Shown: positions 47,640 through 59,039 of the stretch, one piece after another | Numbering within the stretch: the first letter of the stretch is position 1 | Layout of the letters: each line of letters begins with the position of its first letter | DNA from: Malania oleifera | Taxonomy: Eukaryota > Streptophyta > Magnoliopsida > Santalales > Ximeniaceae | Direction: 5' to 3' | Assembly (NCBI RefSeq): GCF_029873635.1 | Contig: NC_080417.1 | Coordinates: 28,239,682-28,303,681, forward strand | Length of the DNA stretch: 64,000 nucleotides | The notes under the pieces: generated by a model | Told to the model about the DNA's origin: nothing | Seen by the model: only the letters and a program-made list of their open reading frames with translations | Database searches by the model: none | Made by a program: the position numbers and the translations under genes

Positions 47640-47951
47640 TCCTCCCCTCCCAATCCTCCTCTCTCCGTTGCAGCCCCAGCCCCTCTCCATTTTCCCTCTG
47701 ATTTCTCCCTCCTCCCTCCTTTCCCAATCTCCCCTCTCTAGCCATTCCCACCACCACCGTTGACGTTGCTGCTGCCATTGCTTCCCACCGCTCACTTGAG
47801 GTCTTTTTGTCAGTTTCGTCGTCTTCTTCTTCTTCTTCTTCTTTTATCTCACGGGGCACAAATTCTTTTACCTGATGGTGAGAAATGGCTTCAACAGCTC
47901 TTATGGATTCCAATCCTCCACACAGCGATTCAACTATTCCTAATTTATTCG
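47640..47951 (+). other. possible captured gene 5' end (leader plus first exon)
   Basis: A CT-rich leader-like segment is followed by ATG 47885 opening MASTALMDSNPPHSDS, 67 nt up to a GT at 47952 that could be a splice donor. It is richer in C and G than the surroundings. No homologue is recognised. It would fit a Pack-CACTA capture, but this is weak. Confidence 0.25.
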
Positions 47952-48215
47952 GTATCGTTCTCTTTCTTGCTTGTGTTTTCTGTTATGCTGGTGCCTACGA
48001 GATGCGATGCAATTAGGGGTTTAGGGGAGTGAGGAGAGATGGTCGTGTTGTATTGGATGGTATTACACATCACTCCTACTGCTGTCCGAATAAAAGTGGA
48101 TAATAAGGAATTTAGATGTACAACCAAACAACTGGTCTCTTAATTTAAAACCCATTCAATGAACTGGTTCTGTTTACAGTCCATTCAGCGAAAACAAACA
48201 CCCCCTAAAGTATAG

Positions 48216-48763
48216 AAAATGGTCGCTCTCTGCCTGTTCTAGTGCAGTTGGTAGGAGCACAATGAAAGGGTTTTTGGATTCCTTGGGAATTCTATATACA
48301 AAAATTAAAGATCCAATGATGTACCCTTTTTTGTTGGAACTCTAGAAGTTTTACACTAATGCTCAGAGAATTTCTATAGGAGCTCTAGGATTACCTTCTA
48401 GTACATGGGAACACTACACACTTCCTTCACTCATATACGCACACACACGCACACACACTTAAATTTTTCATATTGAAAAATGGCTGCTCTGTGCCTATTC
48501 TGGTGCATCTGGCACATGCACAATGAAAGGGCTTTTTAGGGGAAGGAATTCTCCATACAGATATTACAAAGTTACAATGATGTGTAACCTTTTTTGTTGG
48601 AACTCTGGAAGTTTTATACCAAAGCTCAAAGAATGTATATACTTTTTGCTCCTTTGAGCCCTTGCCTTTCTGCACATGGGTTGGCATCCTTTGGTGCCCA
48701 AGAATACACACTTCCTTTACTTATATACGCACAAGCACACACACACACTTAAATTTTTCATTT
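48216..48763. repeat. tandem duplication, two ~260-290-bp copies
   Basis: 48216-48473 and 48474-48763 share GCTCTSTGCCTRTTCTRGTGCA, CACAATGAAAGGG, TTTTTTGTTGGAACTCT and the end CACACACACACTTAAATTTTTCAT; about 75-80% identical by eye. Confidence 0.85.
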
Positions 48764-48779
48764 CGAAGGCAAGTCATTA

Positions 48780-49730
48780 GTATCCACATTCTACAAACCA
48801 AACTGCATATGAACTTCTAAAGGGTCTTCTATGGTTGACTCACCTCCTCCTCCTCCTCCATTTGCATGTCCAAACAACATATGATGGAATTTATGTGCTT
48901 GCACTTTATTTTTGGAGTACTTCTCTGTTCATTAGTGATGTAGCTACTCTTTTATTTCTTTGTGCACTCTAGTTTTGGTTTTTTTTTTTTCCTTTAAAGT
49001 TGTGGGATGACTAGCTTTCATCTACCCATTTTAGTAACGTCATGGGTTGGATACAAATCACTTGCTCACCTAGAGCCCTGTCATAGTTTAATAATTTTTT
49101 CTTAATTAAAATTTTAGCAACATTTTTGTTGTAAAAATTCTCTTTATTTAGATGATAAAGAGGATGCCAGCATGTTAAGATGGAGATTTGAAACTGCCCC
49201 TTTTGTTCTAAGAAATTGAGATGTCTTGGAGTTGAATCTATTGCATGGCCTTTTAGTAGATGTGCAAATTACCTATATAATAAAACTGAATATTATATAA
49301 AAAATATAATATATATAAATTATGATTTCATTATGATTTTAATTTTTTTAAAAAAATTAAGTTAGACATGTGTGCGGCACATGTTTTATTGTTAGTATTA
49401 ATAAAAGACACTAACCTTCAAGAAATACTACAAAAGAATACAAATCTCTATTAGAATTTGGTAAAATTAAAACAAATCTTCTATGAATTTTCAATAATAT
49501 CACAAACCTAACATTTAATTTTAGGGTTTCTATCCTTCTTTCTGAACATGAAAATGCGAATGAGTGCCCAATAGTGTCATAAAACTAAAACAAATCTCTA
49601 TAGTGTTTCAAAGCTTACTTGTATCTTTTTATTTTATTTTTTTGTATCACTTATATCTTTTAGTCATAAATTGAATTAGTTCATTGGGTCTTTCGTTAGG
49701 CTGCCTAGTCCCTTCACCAAAAAGGGTTAA
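48780..49730. other. CACTA interior, no gene recognised
   Basis: A (CTC)n-like CTCCTCCTCCTCCTCC run near 48843; otherwise AT-rich text without domains. Confidence 0.45.
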
Positions 49731-49734
49731 AAAA

Positions 49735-50065
49735 AATCACCCACTCGCCAGTCGCCGCTCAAAAATATTGCCCTAGCCTCTAATTCCAAAAACCGTTTCT
49801 TCCAAACCTCAACCCTTGTCTCGACTCTCGTCTTTGTGCACTCCAAATCATTCATCTTATTCTTAAAATAAGCAATAGGCTCTTTCTCACATTCACAGAA
49901 CTCCTCGAAGGCCCCAATAATCTCTCGCATCCCTACTTCCTCCTCTTTTCCCGATCGCTTGTTACTCTGTTATCCTCTTGAAAACAAATGATCGTCTCTA
50001 TAGCATCTTTGTACTTTTTCTTCAAGTATTCCAATTGATCTTCAAGCAAGCATTTACTGAGCGCC
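49735..50065 (-). pseudogene. inverted-duplication left arm, coiled-coil ORF fragment
   Basis: Minus-strand reading shows a charged, helical protein (EYLKKKYKDAIETI, KNKMNDLECTKTRVETRVE, FLELEARAIFLSGDWRVGD). It is frame-broken near 49930. It is the mirror copy of 50144-50474. Coiled coil is likely from the heptad-like spacing; the family is not recognised. Confidence 0.6.
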
Positions 50066-50143
50066 AACTCTCCATTCTGCTCTCCATTTGTGAGTGATCT
50101 TCTATTGAAGATCGCACTTATATAGGAGCATTGATCAAGCGCT

Positions 50144-50480
50144 GGCACTCAATAAATGCAAGCTTGAAGATCAATTGGAAGACTTGAAGAAAAAGTACAA
50201 AGACGCTAAAGAGACGATCAAGTGCTTGCGAGAGGATAACAAAGTAATGAGCGACAGGGAAAAAAGGAGGAAGGAGGGATGCGAGAGGTTATTAGGGCCT
50301 TCAAGGAGTTCTCGTGAAGGTGAGAAGGAGCATGTTGCTTATATGAAGAATAAGATGAACGATTTGGAGTGCACAAAGGCGAGAGCCAAGACAAGGGTTG
50401 AGGCTTGGAAGAAGTGGTTTATGGAATTAGAGGTTAGGACAATTTTTTTGAGTGGTGACTGGCAAGTGGGTGATGGATGA
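50144..50480 (+). pseudogene. inverted-duplication right arm, coiled-coil ORF
   Basis: Plus-strand open frame from ATG 50175 to TGA 50480 (101 codons): EDLKKKYKDAKETIKCL, KNKMNDLECTKARAKTRVE and FMELEVRTIFLSGDW. It is roughly 85-90% identical by eye to the left arm. A transcript through both arms would fold into a hairpin with stems of about 330 bp and a 78-nt loop. The original gene may encode a longer coiled-coil protein; the name is unknown. Confidence 0.55.
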
Positions 50481-51505
50481 CTATCCATAATGCACCGAAT
50501 GACTAAATATTTTTTATGGATGGTATTATGTTATATGAATTGTAGATTGAACTATTGGAATACATGCTTGTGTTGAATGTCAACTACATGACTGATGTAA
50601 TATATTGTGAATTGCATGCTGGTAGTGGATTTAGGTTCTCACATGCTCAAACTAAATTGTATCTACATGATGCAGATTATTGTGATTTGTTTGCTTGAAT
50701 CTATCAAGTTTTAGTGCATGAATATTTTGAAAAATGTCCAATTTACAAACGGCATGCTGCTGAAATTTCGTTAAAATTTTTCCAAAATAAAATTATGTAC
50801 AACAATAATTATGATAAAATGAATGTTAAAATATTTTTGAAATGATGAGTGAAAGTTAAACGAATATTAAACTTCATCCTTACATAATAAGTACTATCAC
50901 TTCATGTGTTCATTGAAACTTAGACCCGTTCAAGTATGGTCACTATACATTCATGACTAATCGTACATGTAAGACAAATCAATTGTTAAAATTCAATTAA
51001 TTATTAGTCATACTATGTAGACTAATAATCAATTGAATATGTTAATTATTTGTTTCACTTACAATTAGTGATGTTTGTATTTCAACCATTCTTGAATTGT
51101 CCAATGTAGACAGTTTAGGAAGTTGTATTTACATTGTTGTCATCGTTCACGTTTTGTTCATTATCATTATATATTTCGAGCGCGTCTCTACTTGTGTTCT
51201 TTGGGTGCATAGTGGGGTGTTGTGACAATTTGTTAGTGATAGAAAACTAGCAGGTGATGTGCACTTCCCCCATATCGTGTACTTGGAGAGCCATAGGCAG
51301 ATGCTGCCGAAATTTATAATGACTACGACGAAAGAATTTGAGCAATTGATTGCAATGTAAATGCTATATTCCTGAATGGTATAGGATCCGTACCCTTTAT
51401 ATGGACATGTGGTTGATTTTAGGATTCATGATGCATGCGTCATAAATATTATGAGAATGTAATCAACACCATTTACTTGAACATGTTATAGGGTAATTAA
51501 TAAAC
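50481..51505. other. region upstream of TNP2, no gene recognised
   Basis: AT-rich; the promoter of the transposase gene would be expected here but no clear element stands out. Confidence 0.4.
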
Positions 51506-52165
51506 ATGGATAAGAGTTGGATGGAGGCTCGGGGTAAGTTTTTATCAGAATACATGAAAGCAATACATGATTTTATAGAGTTCGCGCATCCTCGTGCAGA
51601 CAAATCTAGTAGAATAAGGTATCCTTACAAGAAATGCCAAAACCTAACATTCAAATACATTGATTTGGTTCATACACATTTATTAGACTTTGGAATAAAG
51701 AAAAGAAACACAACATGGGTGTTTCACGTTGAAGATTACACAGTTCAGAGCGATGATGATGACGATAAAGATGAAGGGGCAAATATAGTAGGTGGTGATA
51801 CACGTTCGAAGGGTTAATAGAAATGTTAGGTGACTTGCAAATGGGGATTGCAGTGGACATGGACAATGTCAGCGTGTCGCATACTGGTGATGAATCTACT
51901 TCATAAGGTACCATACCTTGCAATACTAGTATGTTAAATCGACTCGGTAAATCATTTTCTAATCTCGTGAGGGATGCATGGGTGTCCCTATATCCAAACT
52001 ATACAAAGTTCTCAAAATTAGAGTTCCTAATAAAGTTGCTTCATGCAAGGACAATGCATGGGTTATCTCAGAGCGCATTCAACATGCATTTAAGCCTCAT
52101 TAAGGCGGTACTGCCTAATGGTGAAATATGTCCTAACAACTTGGCAAAGAGCATGCAGATGTAAA
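51506..52165 (+). pseudogene. CACTA TNP2-like transposase, N-terminal fragment
   Basis: Opens with MDKSWMEARGKFLSEYM and continues with RYPYKKCQN and HLLDFGIKKRNTTWVFHVE, the transposase-associated domain that starts CACTA TNP2 proteins. The usual CPCKKC reads YPYKKC, so a zinc-binding cysteine is lost. An acidic stretch and a stop follow at 51815-51817. A second block (YPNYTKFSKLEFLIKLLHA, LPNGEICPNN) matches the next TNP2 segment. The catalytic core is absent because the element is cut off near 52200. Confidence 0.8.
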
Positions 52166-52719
52166 TTGGGCTTTATTTGACAATGCTCTTTAGAAAATAG
52201 GAGACATGTTCTCCTAATTTGCCACTAATGGGAAAGTATTCTTCAAACATAAGATATTACAAATAAATGCTTCATTTTATAATACCACTTGTTGTTATGA
52301 TTATTTTTACTAAAATTCAATTTTTAAGAATGTTATGTTTTAGATAACCAAACTAAAGCATATATCATCAAAACAATTCACATGAGAAAAACAAGGTTTT
52401 TCCATTTATCACCCATAAAATTTATTTCTAACTAACAAGCTTTGCATGCTATTTCATCCCATAAACAATAGCCAATAAAAGGAAATAAATCAATTTTCAA
52501 GATGAATACAATTCAAGAGATCATATTGGTTTTAGCATTTTCATTCATCAACATTGGCTTGATCATCAAGAATTCTCAATAAAGTAATTTAACAATTTAG
52601 AATGCATAAATTGGGATTTTATCCCTTAAGCACATCTTAGTCATCGTATTCTTTTTTACCTAGGTAAAGTAAAGTCTACCTAAAACTAATTCCTAATCCT
52701 AGGTTCTAAGAAAACAAGA

Positions 52720-54339
52720 ATTCAAAGATCACGTGTTTCCTTTGGGTACCCATTCTTTCTTGGGTGCCAATGAGTTTTTCTTCACTACCCATTCTAACTT
52801 CTTTTCTTTGCCTCTATTTCCTCTATAAGGGCAAAAATATCTTATATGACCCTTTCTTTCACAATATAACAAATTTTATTTTCATGTGAGGGTCTTGACT
52901 TATTTGTATTATTTTTGCTTGTTGAGGAATGACCATGTGGTTTAAAATTATTTTTACAAAAATTATTTTTCTTAACTCCCAAAAATGCTTTGGAGTTTTC
53001 TTTTCCTTTAGTGTTTTTGTTATGATCTTCCTTTATCTTTTTCAAGAGAATCCGTTCTTTCATAATATTTTCAATTTGATTTTTCAAATTTTCAACTTGC
53101 TCTTGAAAAATTTTATGATCTTTTTGAGCTTTTTCATTAAGCTCCTCATTTTCTTTTCTAAGGGAAGCATTTTCATCTATAAGAACAAAGACAAGGTTCT
53201 TTTCTTTTGTATTTTGACAATTTTTCCTCCAAGTTTTCTATCTTTACTTGCTCATTTTGAGAATTTAAAACAAGCTTCTCATTCTTCTTTCTAAAAGAAT
53301 TATTTTCTTCTATCAATGAGGATTCCTTATGTTTTGACAAAGCAAGTTCTTTCTCCATATTTTTGTTCCTTCTTTTTACTAAAACTAATTCATCATATAA
53401 TTTAGCACAATTTTCTATTACTTCATCATAGGAAGGTGCATAATCCTCCTCATCCGAACTTACTTTATCTTCTTGTTCGTTAGCCATTAAGCATGGATGT
53501 GCTTTTTTCTCATTTTTGCTTATTTCTTCTTTCCTAAAGTGTTGTTTTTCTTCAGGGAATTTTCTAAAGTCTTTTATGAGTGATTCCTTATCATCCTTAC
53601 TATCCTCATCATTTTCTAGCATTTCTTTGAATTTTGGACTAGATGATTTAAGAGTAACACATTTATCCTTCCTAGGCTTTTGAGGATCCAAAGTTGTATT
53701 TTTCTTGAGTTCATAAGTCATAAGTGATCCAATAAGCTCATCAAGTGCGACTTTGGTTAAATCCTTTGCCTCCTTAATGGCGGTGGATTTAGCATGCCAT
53801 GACTCGGGTAAAGATCGTAAAACTTTTTGAACATTATCCTCCATAGAATAAGTTCTACAGAGTGCTTTTAATTCATTTATGATGTGTGTGAACCGAGTGA
53901 ACATGGATGCGATGGATTCTCTCTCATCCATTTTAAACATTTCATATTCTTTGACTAACATGTAAATTTTGGACTTCTTAACTTGTGAAGTACCTTCATA
54001 TGTGACTTCAAGTTTTTCCCATATTTCTTTACCGGTATCACAACCACAAACACGATTGTATTCATTATCACTTAAAGCACAATAAAGAAAATTTTTTGTT
54101 TGAAAGTTAAGCTCAACTAACCTTATTTCGGTGTCCGACATCTCCTCAAGTTTTTTTGGTTCACCCTTGGTATTTTTGAACTTGTAATTTCCCTTTGAGA
54201 TGACACGCCACATTTTGAGATTGTGTGCTTGGATGAATATGGTCATTCGATTTTTCTAAGTCAAGTAGTTTGAACCGTTGAACAATGGCGGTCTTGCCAC
54301 GGATTGTCCTTGGGAGGAGGTACTCGCCAAATACTCCAT
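52720..54339 (-). pseudogene. SIRE-like gag with coiled coil and broken zinc knuckle
   Basis: The natural start is ATG 54339 (MEYLASTSSQGQSV), followed after about 26 codons by an in-frame TAG (near 54260); an open stretch runs from 54246 to 53173. The UBN2-type core has MWRVISKGNYKF, EIWEKLEVTYEGTSQVKKSK and LDELIGSLMTYE. A long lysine/glutamate-rich coiled coil follows, with KNMEKELALSKHKESSLIEE and ENLEEKLSKYK. A frameshift near 53175 separates it from the C-terminal part, where the knuckle reads KICYIVKERVI and is damaged. The end text EWVPKG is typical of the SIRE gag C-terminus. It would have formed the virus-like particle. Confidence 0.88.
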
Positions 54340-54384
54340 TTGATCTTTACGCTTTGGATTTTACACTGTTAAATGCAAGCATCT

Positions 54385-54397
54385 GGCTCTGATACCA
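54385..54397 (-). other. primer binding site, initiator tRNA-Met type
   Basis: The minus strand reads TGGTATCAGAGCC two bases from the LTR end. Confidence 0.92.
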
Positions 54398-54399
54398 CT

Positions 54400-56100
54400 T
54401 GTTAGACGTCTCAGTCTGGGAGTATATAGTCCAGGGGGGGGTGAATGGACTCTTTTTGCGGAATTACAAACTTTCTCTACAAAATAAAACACTTGGCAAG
54501 ATGCAAGCAATTATATCACAATATAAGAAATTTAAATCATACACAAGACAAATAATAAAGAGTATAGGGAGAGAAAATTAATACTGATATTTTTACGTGG
54601 TTTGGCACCAAGCCTACATCCACGCCTTGAGACCAACTAAAAGATTCCACTATACGATCTCCTTCACCAACGGAGAAGCCTTACAACTCGGGAACAAATC
54701 CCTACCCACTCACCAAGAGCCTCTTCGGTTCACAAAGAACCTTCACCAAATGGTCCACAAAGAACCTTACAAGAAGATGATGGAAATATAATATGATGCT
54801 CCTAAAATGAGCAAATATTAAATACAAAGCAAACCTCACACTATCACTCAAGTAATGAATCAAACACAATTAAAGAGCAAGAGAGAATGAGCACTTATGA
54901 ATAAAGAACAACAATGCAAAGTGCTAGGTGCTTAGATTTTGGTGTAAAAAGATATTTTTCACTAAGAATGATCAAAAGCCTTCAAAACCATGTTAATACA
55001 AGTCTAATAGCTTGTATTTATAACCCAAGATCCAAAGGAGCCATTAAATAGCCATTGGGGGTAAGAAAAGATATTTTATTTGGTAAACTAGCTGTTTTCC
55101 GCCCGTCAGCATCATTCTGCCCGTTGGACTCGTCAACTAATCATATACTGCAAATTGTCGACGAATCCCCTGTGTTCGTCAATGAGGACCCTGAAATAGA
55201 AAAAGGAATCAACATGAAAGTTTTGGAATTTTTTCTTAGCTTTCCAAGGACACCAAGATTGTCTCATTTGGACTTTTCTAGCAAAAGGTATGCCCAAAAT
55301 ACCAAAAGATATTCAGGACTCAAGGCTACACTACGATAGTGACGATTGCTTTGTTTTTCCTTATCAAAAAGTGTTTTAATGACTCAAAACATTCTTGGAA
55401 AAAAGTATATGAAATATAAGTCTAACAAAGATTAAAACTTGTCCAAATGAGTTTCCTTTTGAATATAAGATATCTTAATTAAAAAAATACGTTTGAAAAC
55501 CCATTTTAATATATTATATGTTTAGTATGTCCTTTTATAAATATACTTGACTTTATTTGAACCTTTAAGACATAAAACATGTTTTAACACAATCGGAATT
55601 AAGTATAAAAATGTTCTTAAATTAGGATGTTAAAAACTTGTCCCTTTGAAAATATATTTGAGTTTTAGGAATTATTTGACAAACTCTTGTTTTAACTTAG
55701 AAAACTATGAATTGTGAGTTTGTTACTTTTGTGCAGATCCTATATGCTCATGTGTCCTAGTATGCTTATGCAATGGCTCAACTCTTACTCAGAAATCATG
55801 CAAGACACTCACCACAACAGTTACAATACGCACTCACTCACACAACCCTTATTACAATTAATTCACACACAATAAAAACTTCAAGATGTGCTTTGGTGCT
55901 TTCGAGTCAACGTCCTTCCGATCTTTCTTATTTGATGTCTACTTGGTCCAATCTTTGCTTCTAATTTTGTACCTTCGTGTATTTGACACTTTGTACCTAT
56001 ACTAGATAAGATCTACAAGGATAAAAAATACTAGGAACAAAAAATAGGTTAATATCATCAAAACATATCAACCAAGATAGTGTAGCTGTCGAGGATAACA
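54400..56100 (-). repeat. 5' LTR of the SIRE-like element, 1701 bp
   Basis: Plus-strand ends TGTTAGACGTC and GAGGATAACA. It is closely similar, in opposite orientation, to 5202-6885 along its whole length. The SalI-core palindrome region is at 55130-55190. The right end abuts Athila LTR sequence exactly; the partner TSD has been lost together with the left part of the element. Confidence 0.92.
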
Positions 56101-56850
56101 GTATGGAGTGTCCGACAACCTGTGACAATCGGCAGCGTTCATACAACAATCGTGTATACTGGGATCTCCTCTTGTACTTTTGGCATTAGTGACAGAAGTT
56201 TGGAATGGTAAAGGGATGATCTTTTTACTCTTTCTTTCATTTATTGCTTTCAATTTACTGCTTTCCATTTACTTGTTATGTGTTTGATGAAAGGTTGTAG
56301 ATAAGGATAAGCACTACTACGTATCTGTCAGAGGGAAATAATCAGCTACAAAACCGCGGAGCTATTCGTTATCATTGAGACAGGGTATACTCTGGTTCCC
56401 GACCGTACTCCGGACGATTGGTTCACCCTTTCTTCCCTGTGCCCTCGATCGCCCCTCTCCCACTTTGGCCCGCTAGGGTTGGTACTTCTATGGAAGTCTA
56501 GATGAACGTACTCAGAGGCATAACGTCTAGCATCTGATTTTAACCAAAGTATCACTTTGTAAGAGTAGGGTAACTTAGAAATTTATTTGCTTTTCGATAG
56601 TTTAGATTTACTTGCTTTCGTTTACATGTTTTCCAGTAGTTGCTAGACAACCACCTTTGCAAAATACCATCTTTCACTTCTTTTTTATAGCAAGGCTTTA
56701 ATAAACTAAATTGGAAGAAGTTTAATAATTGCGCTTCAAGTCTCCGTGGATTGATACCCGACTTACCCACTTTCTACTGAACTTGGGATAGTTAGGTTTT
56801 ATAAATATTATTTTTGGTAGTTAAAGACCCAAGCCTTGGCGAGCCTACCA
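56101..56850 (+). repeat. 5' LTR of Athila-like element, 5' truncated
   Basis: GTATGGAGTGTCYGACRACC aligns with 63493 onward. The first ~842 bp of the LTR (equivalent of 62651-63492) are absent because the sequence is joined to the copia LTR at 56100/56101. The right end is near 56850, just before the PBS. Confidence 0.85.
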
Positions 56851-56855
56851 AAATT

Positions 56856-56873
56856 TGGCACCGTTGTCAGGGA
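56856..56873 (+). other. primer binding site, tRNA-Asp type
   Basis: TGGCACCGTTGTCAGGGA differs at two positions (A for G, T for C) from the TGGCGCCGTTGCCGGGGA text I recall for Athila elements, plus one further change; these look like CpG/transition decay. Confidence 0.8.
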
Positions 56874-57029
56874 CTTGGCTATGGTTATAAGCCAACTTCC
56901 GTTTTAGAGTATTGTTGCCCTATTCTTTTGATTTGCTCTCCTTTTGTTTTTACTTTCTTTATTAATTTCTATTTTCTTTATTTTTGTTTCCTATTTTTGA
57001 AGTCTGAATCTGTGTGCTTATACGTGTGT

Positions 57030-58950
57030 ATGTTTGGTCTACGTTCTTTGGAACCCGAGATAATTCCCATAGATCTTGAGATTGAAAAATACCGTATGTC
57101 CCTTAGGAAACCTATCTCTAATCCGGAGAAGGCTGAGTCATCTGAACTAAAAGCAATGGTCGAAGATAACCCCCCGGTTCCCACTGAACAAATCCCAGAA
57201 CCCCATGCTTCTCACCTACCTGTGGTGGGAGAGCAACACCTGAGGCCTCTTAGGGACTACTTTGTACCCAATGCATACACATCGTCGTCTTGCATCCGGT
57301 TCCCAGATGTCCAAGCGGCGCAATTTGAGATTAAGACATCGATTATCTCGATGCTGCCCAACTTTTATGGGAACTCCACTAAAAATCCTTATCAACATCT
57401 AGATGAGTTCTTGGAAATTTATTCCACCATCCGCATCCCTAGTTTCAGTGATGATGCTCTCCGTCTTAGGCTCTTCATATTCTTTATGAAGGATAAGGCC
57501 AAATATTAGCTGACGTCCTTAGAACCAAACATAGTGACCAATTGGGCCACTATGCAACATAAATTTCTTAAAAGGTACTTTCCAATTGGGAAGATTAAAC
57601 AGCTTTGAAAAGCCATCACAAGTTTCTCATAGATGGATGGGGAACTCTTTTTCGAGACTTGGGAGCACTTTAGGGACCTGCTTCATAAATGTCCACATCA
57701 CTAGGTCACCAAGTGGCAATTAGTCTAAACTTTCTATGAAGGGTTGGCTGAGAGAGATAGGTCTATGGTTGATGTGTCGTGCGAAGGTACTTTCCTCACT
57801 AAACACGAGAATGAGACTTGGATTCTCTTTGAAAATTTGGCGGAAAGTTCTCAGTAGCACATGGCTGCCACTTGTAGACTACCTAATCCATCAAACTCTA
57901 AACCAAAAGGAGTTTACGAGTTGGCCACTAGCCAAGACCTAGTCCCTACCCTACATGCCATATCCAAAAAGTTAGATCAATGCATGTCCTTAGGACCGCA
58001 AACAACAGCATGTGCAGAAGTTTGTGCAATCTGCTTCAACCCTTCCTATACATGTTACAATTTTCCTCTCGTGTATTCCCAACCTAAGCTTGAGCAGGAG
58101 GAAGTAAAGGTCACTCATAATTGGTACGATAAGACGTCCAATGACCCTTATTTGAATACCTACAATTACGAGTGGAAACAACATCCTAACTTCTCCTAGA
58201 GGCTGCAAGCTATGGGTTTTCAAATCCAAAGACCTCAAAAAAACCCTAATGTTATGTCTCCACACTCATATCAAAATTTCCAAAACCATCTAGACTCAGC
58301 TCCTAGAACTTCAGCCGTTTAGCATCCGTCTCCACCTCAATCCAAATATAATTCATTTCAAGAGACGGTGTTAACAACCCTTAAGCGAATCGAAGCTAAC
58401 CGTCGAGTAGATCGGTAACTCCTTCACTCCCACTCCCAATCTATCACAAAGCTAGAAACCGCCATGGGACAGCTAGCCGCTACTCTAAGTTGGAGGGATG
58501 AAAGTAAGTTACCAAGTCAACCTATAATAAATCCAAAGGGACAATATGGGGTAGAATGTGAACCGGACGCTGGCCCCTCATCATACTCTGAGTAGACCCA
58601 GGTGGTAACCACATTTCAAAATGGCAGGCTGACACATGAATAAGGTAAGGAGTAGCCAAGCATGGGGAAGATCCTAGATGAAAAACTAGAGGCACCCAAC
58701 GTGGATTCATGCACTCTTTCTTCCTCTAGTCGGGTACAGAGACCCTTGAATATCACGCCTACCACCAAAAGGACCACACCTCATTCCCCCCCGCCCCCCC
58801 CCCCCCACGAGGCTTTTCATGGCTACCCAATGACACATTTGGCAGCCCCACTTGCACCCTCTATATTTAGGAAAGAGGCTTCCATTGAGTCCATTTGGGA
58901 CATGTTTAAACATGTGAGAATAGAGAAGCCTCTCCTCGATGACATGAAGT
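57030..58950 (+). pseudogene. Athila-like gag
   Basis: Reads from ATG 57030 (MFGLRSLEPEIIPIDLEIEK). The Gag core has FEIKTSIISMLPNFYGNST, NPYQHLDEFLEIYSTIRI and LRLRLFIFFMKDKAKY, followed by a stop at 57507. It continues in frame with further stops to about 57860 (HKFLKRYFPIGKIKQL, GELFFETWEHFRDLLHKCPH, RSMVDVSCEGTFLTKHENE). A zinc-knuckle remnant near 58030 reads CAICFNPSYTCYNF, with its histidine and last cysteine replaced by Tyr and Phe. The C-terminal part runs with several stops and a run of C near 58793-58806. Nearly all damage is G-to-A or C-to-T type, as expected for methylated heterochromatin (judged by eye). Confidence 0.85.
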
Positions 58951-59039
58951 AATCGCCTACGTTCCTAAAGTTCTGTAGGGACTTGTCAATGTAGGAGATA
59001 GAATTAAGAGTACACATGGATGGCTTGGTTAAGCAAGCT

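Larger units (their letters stand above)
46881..52200 (+). mobile_element. CACTA (En/Spm) element, left end and TNP2 start, right end missing
   Basis: The TIR CACTACAAAAAAA begins at 46881 (possible 3-bp TSD copy ACA at 46878-46880). A subterminal array (46905-47575) of inverted and direct ATTAGTGACGG / CGTCACTAAT motifs follows, as in CACTA elements where the second transposase protein binds. Non-autonomous passengers (47760-50480) and the start of a TNP2-like transposase (51506) follow in the correct orientation. The element ends without a right TIR where a copia gag region begins (about 52150-52300). Confidence 0.75.
52200..56100 (-). mobile_element. SIRE/Maximus-like copia, 5' LTR plus gag only
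   Basis: Minus strand: LTR 54400-56100, PBS, gag to about 52720, then non-coding internal text to roughly 52200, where it meets the CACTA fragment. Protease, integrase, RT, RNase H and the 3' LTR are missing. The LTR is of the same family as the solo LTR at 5202-6885. Confidence 0.85.
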
